From Lentinus brumalis (Eukaryota > Basidiomycota > Agaricomycetes > Polyporales > Polyporaceae), in NCBI GenBank assembly GCA_001792895.1, contig MARA01000107.1, positions 1 to 31,692 of the forward strand: DNA of 31,692 nt, given 5' to 3'. How positions within the stretch are numbered: position 1 is the first letter of the stretch; every line of letters begins with the position of its first letter. The position numbers were made by a program, and so were the translations under genes. Positions 1-7,644 of the stretch are shown here, piece by piece. The notes beneath the pieces were generated by a model. It was not told the DNA's origin and ran no database searches. It saw only the letters and a program-made list of their open reading frames with translations.

Positions 1-83
1 TCTCGAGTTACCTCCCCTCTCCTTTCCGACTCCGCATGGTCTATCTCTCTATTTGATCTACTCGCCCTTCTCGTCTCCGAGTC

Positions 84-1541
84 ATGGATCATAGTGCCAG
101 CTCCTCCACTCTTCCCCGCTACTCCCTCTATTTCGCATGCCGGAAAGCTGACCGGTGAGTTCGTGCTCATCGTCACATACTACAGCTTTGCTGAACGTCT
201 GTTACAGCTTCAAATCTCGACACAATGCTTGCAAGAGGTACGCCTTCTACCAGATTCATTCGTTGATCGCTGGACTAACATCACCATCTCCGTAGTCTAA
301 ACAGGGCTACTCGAGCGACGAAGTACTGTCGTCCTCCAGTTTCCTCGCCTTCGCTGATCTCATGCTCGTTCTAGCTGGCCGTGCCCGGCCTTCGTACCTC
401 CCAGCCTTACCCGATTACACGCAGAGTGTACCACGGCATGTCGCAAGGTGAGCGCAACATTGTTCGTCTATTCGCGGTCCACCTAGCTAACCAACATCTA
501 TCAGAACCTCGTCATATACTGCTCTCGAACTACCAAGATAGACTTCTGTTACGAGCTATGCCTCGACCAGGCAGCTTTGCATGTCCGTGGCTTACCGCTC
601 CGAGTATTGGAACAGCGCTGACGCGCTTCGCACAGATGGGCCGCCAGACGAATGCCTGTCGACTTGACAACTACTTCACAACTCTCACTGGAAGGTACGC
701 CGACTCGTACAAGCTCTTTAACGACTTCTATGCCTGACATTGACGTATTCAAGCCTTCAATATGCCCGTCGTGCTTGCTATACCATGGTGAACATTGGTT
801 CGTTTGGGTCTGCGCACCAGGCCGGCCCGCAGCGACTGACTTCACGACCGTTGCAGCTCTGTCCACTGGCAGAACATTCGAGCCATGACTGACGAGCAGA
901 TCTGTCAGTAACTCGATAGAACGTACTTGCAACGGACTTGCCGGTCGACTCCAAGGACGACTGCCAGAATCGTGCACGGCCGCTCTCGCAGCACTGCAAG
1001 GATCTGCCGGCCATGCTTCGGGCGAATGATGCGACGGTGAGTCGCACGAGCCTTTCACGGACTTTGTGCACGCTGACGGTTGCTCCTTTCATTGCAGCCG
1101 CTTTCGATAACTCAGCCTCGCAAGTCGCAGGCTCGTGTATCGCGCCCTGTGCGACTTCGGACTCACTGGCAGTCGCGAAGATCGCTATCTCCACACGCCG
1201 GGCGAGCATGTCCGCCAGCTCAAGGTAACATCACATTCGATTTCATGCGGCACAGGCTGACATGAGGCTTTGACAGGGCTCGGACGACAGCCCACGCCGA
1301 CTGCACGAACGGCAGAGGTAAGTCTGGTTCATAGTATTCTGCGGTGATCTGTCTACTGACTGCGAGTACTGCAGGTTCTCGGCACTTCATGCGCCGGGAG
1401 GCATCCAGCCTCCCGCCATGCCCGGTGTGCGTAATCGCGCCGTCAAGACATTCTGTACATCTCGGACCACCCGCCGCCCGACCAGCCCGTGTCCAAGCGC
1501 GTCCCGCCACACGCAAGCAGTCCGGCAAGCAAGATCTATTG
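84..1541 (+). pseudogene. Intron-rich gene of unknown product, copy A (broken)
   Basis: I do not recognise the product. GT..AG boundaries suggest exons 84-154, 208-237, 296-322, 375-447, 505-694, 754-787, 857-1036, 1098-1224, 1277-1317 and 1375-1541, separated by introns of 52-69 nt with CTAAC or CTGAC branch sites. In exon 375-447 the frame reading LAVPGLRTSQPYPIT matches copy C (LVVVGLRTSQSHPIT) with four synonymous third-base changes, so that frame is probably the true one. In copy A the exon before it has an in-frame TAA and one extra base, and exon 375-447 is 10 nt longer than in C. The final donor reads gtagta where B has gtaagt. The gene may extend further 3'. The exon map is inference; a decayed gene is the best reading. 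Confidence 0.5.
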
Positions 1542-2562
1542 GTAGTAATCGCTGTTAGGTACATTATAGCGGCCTCCGTGCTCGAGTGTCGCCGACATAG
1601 AGACTTGCTTTGCCCGTCTTCCCGCCCCGCGCCGGCTTGCGCTGCGTCGCAGATGCCCGGAGCACGCTCTGCGTCTGCGGCGGTGCGCTCCGGACCTCTG
1701 TGTCCAGTGTCGGTTTCTGCTTCGTGAGTCTGTCCGCCAGGCGGCGTGTTTCGACTCGGTTTGGCCAGTACTGGCTTCGTATGTTGCTCCGGAGTCCGGG
1801 GAGTGGGACGCTCTCGTGCTCTTGTTCGAGATTGCGGGCTGCTTGCACGCAGGTGTCAGCAGACGTGTGCAGTGCGCAATGCGCACGAGTTTCCGGGTCT
1901 TCTTGTTTCCGCGTGGCGTTACGGAGCTTCGAGTCGACGCCGTCCGGCAGGATTGGCGAGTTCTTGCCGTCGACGGTGTCGCTGTGAGAGTTTGGGTACC
2001 GCACATGTTTGGTTGAGCCGGAGAGCCGGGCAGTTCTATTGCCCGGGGCATGCACCTCACGGGCGGTTGGGAGCGTGTCTTGACGGTGTGCGCGCCGTGA
2101 ACTGCGCCGTTCCGTCGCATGCCGCACCGTCGAACGCAGCGAAGATGGTCGCGGGCTTCGTTTCAGGACGTCCGTGCAGAGTTCCGACTAAGGGGAGAAC
2201 GTGAGCATGACACGCAGAGATGGCCGGGCAGAGCGGACGCACCCATGCTGAGAGCTCGCCTTGTCCCGGAGTATACGCACGCGTCCGGCGCGGTTGAGAC
2301 CGAGTGCCCGAGCTCAGTTGAGTCTGAGATAGCAGACGGCGCGGGCGGTTGATGCTCGGTCGTCGAGATACGGCCGGTCGGTCCTCCTGCCCGCGGAGGC
2401 AGTCGACGGCGTCGAGGTCGATGTTGAGGAGTCGCCTTCCAGCTGCCAAAGCGTGTTAGGCGGAGTCGTGAGTACCACAGCCTTCCCCGGAGTGATTTGG
2501 AGGCAGCCGGGGAGACGTACCGGCCGGGAGAGCGGTGGCGAGTCCGGGGCAGCGCACTGGCA
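1542..2562. other. GC-rich spacer, copy A, no gene supported
   Basis: Open frames occur on both strands because the DNA is GC-rich. None resembles a known family, and none has convincing splice or start context. 1746-2204 is identical to 13772-14230 in copy B. It holds a perfect 7-bp hairpin at 2026-2046. A 3' extension of the upstream gene (possible exon after the cag at 1652) cannot be excluded. Confidence 0.6.
2026..2046. other. Conserved 7-bp hairpin in spacer
   Basis: CCGGGCA (2026-2032) pairs perfectly with TGCCCGG (2040-2046) around loop gttctat. The same hairpin is in copy B. In copy C (25402-25420) the stem is unchanged and only the loop is shortened to gttat. No function is assigned. 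Confidence 0.6.
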
Positions 2563-2863
2563 CGAACGCGACATTCGCGACCTCCTCGGATCCGCGCGAA
2601 ACAGCCTTGATTCAATGCGCTAGTGTTCGCGTAGCCGGGTCAACCGGTTTCGTGGAGATCCGGGGAGGGACCGCCGAGATACGGCCTGAACACTGACCTG
2701 GCGGGCAACCCGCTCGGGCTGGCCCGCGGACTCGATTTTCAAACCGGCCGTACCGGTGCGCAAGGGGTCGCACATAGTCTCGAGGACTATACGCCATGCA
2801 TGTGTTTTGCGGCCGTCCGGGTGCGGTGCGCGAGCGGGAGAGTCGGCGAGAATGGGCGGGCGG

Positions 2864-2890
2864 CGAATGTGCAATGAAATCGCACATTCG
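2864..2890. other. Array hairpin 1 (9-bp stem, T:A version)
   Basis: CGAATGTGC (2864-2872) pairs perfectly with GCACATTCG (2882-2890) around loop AATGAAATC. A second perfect hairpin, GTTGGAC / GTCCAAC with loop agaaaac, follows at 2933-2953. Compare hairpin 2, where one base pair of the stem is swapped on both sides. Confidence 0.85.
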
Positions 2891-3186
2891 AGCGGTTTTG
2901 AGACCTGCTCGGATCCGCGCGAGACGGACTGGGTTGGACAGAAAACGTCCAACGTAGGCCGTAGGGCCGTGTTTGACGGCGATGGTGCGAGAACCGGGAG
3001 TGATACGGGGGTTCGAGTGACGGGAGTGACCGCTGGCCACGGTGATGACGAGATGGCAGAACTCGTCCGGGCGGCGCGCAGCGTCGTCGTGCACACGCTA
3101 GAGGACCAGTACGGAACATACAAGTTGTCCGCCAGCCGTCTGGGTGCGGAAGACGGCCGGGAGAGTCGGCGCGAGCGGGCGGGCGG

Positions 3187-3213
3187 CGAAAGTGCAATGA
3201 AATCGCACTTTCG
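3187..3213. other. Array hairpin 2 (9-bp stem, A:T version)
   Basis: CGAAAGTGC (3187-3195) pairs perfectly with GCACTTTCG (3205-3213) around the same loop AATGAAATC. Against hairpin 1, the fifth stem base is A instead of T and its partner is T instead of A, so pairing is kept. Confidence 0.85.
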
Positions 3214-3523
3214 ACCGATTTACAGACCCGCCCGGATCGACGCGAGATGGTGCTGGGTGGACGGGAAACGTTCAACGTAGCCCATAGCACCCGGTTTGAC
3301 GGTGAGAGGGTGCGATTGGGGGGAGATACGGCGGTTCGAGCATGCGGAGGTGCCCGCGGGCCGCGGTGACGACGAGGTTTGGGAACTCGTCCGCGCAGCG
3401 CGCAGCTCGGCCGTTCATAGGCGGGAGGACTGGTGCAGCACTTTTGAGGTGTCTGCCGGCCGTCCGGAGGCGGAGGACGTGTGGGAGAGTCGGCGGGAGA
3501 GTCGGCGGGAGCGGGCGGGGCGG

Positions 3524-3550
3524 CGAAAGTGCAATGAAATCGCACTTTTG
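3524..3550. other. Array hairpin 3 (one G-T pair)
   Basis: CGAAAGTGC (3524-3532) pairs with GCACTTTTG (3542-3550) around AATGAAATC. The single difference from hairpin 2 turns a G-C pair into a G-T (G-U in RNA) pair. A single-base change like this is tolerated in RNA but is a mismatch in DNA. Confidence 0.8.
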
Positions 3551-3839
3551 GCCGATTTTGAGACCCGCTCGGATCGACGCGAGAGGTAAACGCTTTGATA
3601 AGAAACGTTCAGCGTAGCTTGTAGCACTTGGTTGGAGGGTGATAGGGCGGGAACTGGATGTGCTAGGGCGGTTCGAGTAGACGAGGTTGGCCGAGGGACG
3701 AGGATGTCGAAGCGGTCGTTCCGGCTCCCGCATGCTGTATCCAGCGTATCGGTGGAGCCGTTGACGTCTGTTTGTCGTGCAGTAGATGGCTCGGTCGGCG
3801 GCGTGAGCGTGCGTCGGCCGGGAAGTCGAGGTCGTGCTT

Positions 3840-3863
3840 GAGTGCGCCATTAAACGGCGACTC
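3840..3863. other. Array hairpin 4 (different sequence, bulged stem)
   Basis: GAGT and CGCC (3840-3843, 3845-3848, with G3844 bulged) pair with GGCG and ACTC (3856-3863) around loop ATTAAAC. The primary sequence differs from hairpins 1-3, but the position in the subrepeat and the following GACC..CGGATC block match. Confidence 0.65.
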
Positions 3864-3960
3864 CGAGCGCGATTTCCGACCTCCTCGGATCGGCGCAAAC
3901 CCGCTTCGGCCTGTCGCAGGGAGGTTCACGGGAGGCTGTGGGAGTTGCTTGTACGCTGAT

Positions 3961-4813
3961 GCGGGGGATACGGACGAGTGATTTGGGAAATGGAGCGCGG
4001 GTTAGCAGTGAATCGACGATAGCACGACGTACCGTGCGCCGTTTATCAAGACAACAATATCCCTCGGTTCGCGTATTGTGCAGCTATCGAATGCGCCATG
4101 TTGCGCTTGTGTGCGGGCGAATGGGCGGGTGTGGTATGCGATTTTGTCGCGCGCGCGCGAGCAAACACGTCTTGGCGGCCGTGCGTCGGTTTGGGGCGCG
4201 TTCTGGCGTGTTTCCGACAATGGAGGGTCCAGTGGGTTATGAACACGCGTGGATGGATATGTTGTGGTACGCGACTCGGGCGGACGAGTGGACGTGGGCG
4301 GTAGGACGCGATGTGAACGTGGCTAGGCCCGGCAGAGCAACTTGGACTATTGCAGCAACGCGTCAGTGTCATGTACGATATGTCTGAGATAGGGAGTACG
4401 CACCTGGCAAATTGGAGTGTATGTGCATGGCGTGGGCGTAGCTTGCCTGTGGCAGCATGGGCGTGAGCGATGTGTGCTGCAGGCGGGAGGATGAGGACGG
4501 AGGATCGAGGAGGAGGCAGCGGACGCGAGCGACTAATCAGGCAACGGGACTTCCGAAAGCGTCTGCCCGACGCAGAATTTGCGGGCGCGCGACCGACTTT
4601 GACTCAGACTCTCTGCCTGTCATCTGAGCTTGTATCATCAGGCTTCTGTTGCGCTCGCGGTGTCTCCCATTGCCCGCGACTCTGTGGCAATCTGGCTTGG
4701 ATATGCCGTAGGATTGCTCAGTCCCTCCGCCCCTTGCCACCCTAGCCTCTCGTCGGCCGCCTCGTCCTCATCCTGACCTCACTCCTGGGCCGCATACTGG
4801 AGGAACCCTCACC
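3961..4813. other. Spacer and promoter region of tRNase Z copy A
   Basis: No gene is supported. 3961-4380 is almost the same in all copies. 4380-4560 is variable: this copy has sequence missing from B and different from C. From 4560 the copies converge again. The last 75 bases before the ATG at 4814 are rich in C and T, as is common upstream of fungal genes. No clear TATA box is seen. Confidence 0.5.
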
Positions 4814-6941
4814 ATGTCTGCCTGGAACGTGTCCGTGCTCACTGGCGCCACGTCCGACACCGAGCCGACTCTGCTCGTGAACTTCGGAACCGCCAAGTAC
4901 ATCTTCAATGCAAGCGAGGGCATGGGCCGTGCATGGCTGCAGAGCCACCATTCTATCAGGAAGACGAAGGGGCTTTTTGTGACCGCTGCTGGGACGCATA
5001 GGTGCGGTGGGGTGCCAGGTATGTTCATCTCATACGCGTCGTGTGGCAGAAGCTCTCCCGCTGCACATCCCTTAAAGCTACGAGCTGCTGGGTCTGTGTG
5101 GTCAACCGGCCAGTTGTCAGTATGAAGCGGAACCATGACCCTCCTTGACCCATCCCGAGCTTCGACTCTTCCTATGTCTGGGGCAGGTGTGATGTCTCCT
5201 GCAGACCGCAACTTGCCTCAGTCGCAGGAAAAGGCACTCCTTAGTCTGATGCTTCTACACAAGTTGCGCCGTCAGACACCATGTCACATCGCAAGGGGCA
5301 GAGATGTCTCACAACTCAGCTCGCAATTTGAACTAGAGACTATACCAGATACTGCACGGCTATCCGTAGAGGATATAATTTCAAATTGCGGGATGATTAG
5401 TGTGACGACCTCGGCCGGTCTGCGAGCCTCCAACCCGTAAGCATCCAGAAGCCAGTTTGAATACAGTAGGGCGAAACTGGCAACGAAGCAAGATGCGAGA
5501 GAAGAGCGGTCTGGAGGCTCGGAAGAGCCTCGGATTGCTTCTATCTAAAGTCTGGGAGTCTGGAGAGGACAGATTAATCCATTGGAATCGCTTATGGGTC
5601 GGACAGGGCTTGAAGCGAAGTCTGGAAGGATTGTCCAGACGAGGTTTGTCACGCTCGAGCTCCGACGTCTCCCGAGTTGGAGTTTAGAACTGCCGAACCT
5701 GTGTTAAAATCCCTTACGAATAGTCGTCCACTCACGATGTTGCTTCACCGGGCGAATCGCCCATCAGTCCATTGACCTGCCGAGCGAACGCGAGGCGTCT
5801 CTCGTCTCCATGTACAATCGACGTGACGCTGATATGCCGTGTCTATAGGCCTGTTGATGTTGTGCGCAGACGCGGCAGTGCCTGCAATCGACATTGTGGG
5901 CCCGTATGGTCTTATGCACTACCTCGCCACGATGCGCAGCTACACATACCGGTTCGTGACTCCTACTACTCTATCTCTGTCGCAAATTCAAGCGTGTGTG
6001 TAGTTCGACTATGGTTGTCAAGGCAGTCGAGGCACCACCGCTCTGGTCAGTGCACAACCGGCCGCTTCGCCCTCCCCGGTCTTCAAGGACGAAAATCTCT
6101 CGGTCTATTCGATACCCTTGTATCCTTCTGTCGACGGGGTCGATATCGGGGAGCCTTCGGCACGCCCACTCAAGAGGAAGCGATCGGCCTCTCCTCCCAC
6201 CGCGTCCAAACGGTCCACTCCTCCACTCATTGACCGCGCTGTTGAGTCCACGTCCCCCGTATCGCCTACCCTGTCCGTGCAGGCGCGGAGAGAGAACTTC
6301 AACCCAACGAGCCTTACCGGCGCGGACGCACAGGAATGGCGGAAGCTTATGTTGCAGGAGATGTTCCCGATGCAGCCGCCACCGAAAGCGGACCCATCGA
6401 CATCGAAGGGGGCGAAGCGGAGAGCAAACGCACTCCAAGAACCCGCCGACGAGCCGCCGCCGCCGCCGAACATGACGTTCGCTCCTGACCGCAAGTACGC
6501 GCGACTGCCCGGTCTTGTCGCCGGTGGAGGCGTCGATCCTGCGACGTTGCCTACGCTTGGCTACCTGTGTGTCGGTCCAAGTGTACGCGGCAAATTCGAC
6601 GTCAAGAAGGCTGAGGAACTCGGTGTTCGCGGGCCTTTGCGCGGGCGCCTGACCAAGGGAGAGACGGTTACCTTCGAGGTGGACGATGGGCAGGGTGGGA
6701 AGATACAACGCACTGTTCGACCTGAAGAGTGTGTTGGACCTAGCGAGGCACCACAGGTGAGTCTACTCGCGATGGGCAATGGGTTGCACAACTTAATAGT
6801 CGGCAGGCTGTTCTGATCCTTGACGTACCGACGCCTGCACACATTCCCTCTCTTCTCGCTTCATTCACCGACTCGCCGTTCTTCGCCAAGTACCGTTCCA
6901 AGGACGAGAACATCCGGAAGGAGCATCCTCTGCACGCCGTT
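4814..6941 (+). pseudogene. TRZ1: tRNase Z (long form) N-terminal half, copy A, broken
   Basis: Long-form tRNase Z cuts the 3' trailer from tRNA precursors. Exons are 4814-5018, 5849-6756 and 6807-6941. Exon 1 starts in good context (ctcaccATG) and reads MSAWNVSVLTGATSDTEPTL; FNASEGMGRAWLQSH aligns in kind with FNCGEG.. of animal ELAC2. DENLSVYSIPLYPS, GKFDVKKAEELGV and FTDSPFFAKYRSK follow in family order. Intron 1 is 830 nt because of an insertion; intron 2 is 50 nt. Copy A has an in-frame TAG at 6001-6003 after a small indel, then an open frame from 6118 to 6756. Homology stops at HPLHAV (6941). The metal-binding HxHxDH motif lies in the missing C-terminal half, so this copy could not be catalytic. 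Pseudogene fragment is my inference. Confidence 0.85.
5047..5759. other. Insertion of about 0.7 kb in tRNase Z intron 1, copy A
   Basis: Copy B has a short intron at this place, so 713 bases are extra here. The insert holds several perfect inverted repeats: CGCAATTTGAA (5322-5332) with TTCAAATTGCG (5380-5390); GCCAGTTT (5451-5458) with AAACTGGC (5474-5481); GAGGCTC-ggaa-GAGCCTC (5514-5531); GTCTGGA (5620-5626) with TCCAGAC (5634-5640); and GGGCG-aat-CGCCC near its right end. A 101-codon frame (5135-5440) is open here but frameshifted in copy C. No terminal inverted repeats or clear target duplication are visible. It may be a mobile element or a structured intronic RNA; neither is shown. Confidence 0.6.
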
Positions 6942-7644
6942 CCTGTGCGTCGTGTGCAGCGTGCTCCCGGTGCGCCAGGCCCGAGTGCGCGTGCGGCGAT
7001 CCGCGCCGATGCCCGATGCCCGATGCGTCTGTGCTGCCAGAGAAACAAACGAATCGTTAGGGAGTCACTGGGCAGATTACTGGGCAGATGGCTGGGCAGC
7101 AGTAGCGGTGGTTGGAATGGGACAGGAAGTGCGCACAGAAATTGTGTCGCGGGCAGGAGGACGGCAGGAGAACACACATGTACACTCGTCCCAGGAAATA
7201 TATTTTTCTGCCCCACCGCTGCCCGTATGTCTGTTTTTCTGGGCGTCCTGCCTCTTCTGCATCTCGCCGCTAGAAGCTCGGAGTGCGTCATCTGCATCTG
7301 CGGCTGCGGCTGCTCAGCGCTCAGCCCGCTGCCTCCGCTCCGTCCCTCCTGCGTCGTCTCGCTGGCACACCTCGAGGTTTCTGGAAATCTCTCGATTGCG
7401 TCTAGCTACGCGCAAGTACACTACGAGATGCCCTCCGCCGCTCGCTGCTGCTGCTCCTCGCCTGCTCTCTACCCGCCGTCCGCCGGCCGACATCTCTCGC
7501 ATCCGCCGCGCTGGCGGTGCTGGACACCGGCGACGTGCGCGTGGGACGTCCCCTCCGATATCTGCCGGGAAACAAACATCAGTATCCGGAAACCTCGCAG
7601 GAGAGCATCACGGATAGCTCACGCAAGTCCGGCTGCTGAGCCCG
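6942..7644. other. Convergent spacer with small tandem repeats, copy A
   Basis: This lies between the end of the tRNase Z homology and the stop of the minus-strand gene. It begins with CGATGCC-type repeats near 7005-7025, followed by TGGGCAG repeats at 7068-7100 and TCTGCATCTGCGG-type repeats near 7290. A long plus-strand frame (6945-7664) runs through but shows no tRNase Z C-terminal motif and no stable frame between copies. No gene is supported. Confidence 0.55.

Larger units (their letters stand above)
2563..3960. repeat. Array of about 320-bp hairpin subrepeats, copy A
   Basis: At least four diverged subrepeats lie head to tail. Their hairpins are at 2864-2890, 3187-3213, 3524-3550 and 3840-3863, spaced 323, 337 and 316 bp. 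A weaker related segment starts at 2563. Shared parts include GGGAGAGTCGGCG before the hairpin, CGGATC and CGCGAGA just after it, an AAACGT..AACGTAG block, and GGTTCGAG further on. Subrepeat three has one extra GGGAGAGTCGGC in this copy only. Long open frames on the minus strand here repeat the same peptides (such as RFHCTF) and are by-products of the repeats. I know of no family with this structure. Confidence 0.85.

Noticed and set aside
1746..2204. 152-codon frame identical in A and B as a conserved protein
   Set aside because: Copy C breaks it with several indels, three frames are open at once, and no family resemblance was found.
2787..3545. 252-codon minus-strand open frame and similar frames across the hairpin array
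   Set aside because: The peptide repeats itself with the DNA period and the frames are interrupted differently in other copies. They arise from GC-rich tandem repeats.
2864..3863. CRISPR array
   Set aside because: The spacing of about 320 bp, the diverged repeats and the eukaryotic context do not fit.
2000..4400. Ribosomal DNA intergenic spacer with subrepeats
   Set aside because: No rRNA gene sequence is present anywhere in three full or partial units.
5047..5759. Helitron or inverted-repeat transposon as identity of the intron insertion
   Set aside because: No CTRR end, matching terminal repeats or clear target duplication could be aligned. The right end has a small hairpin only.
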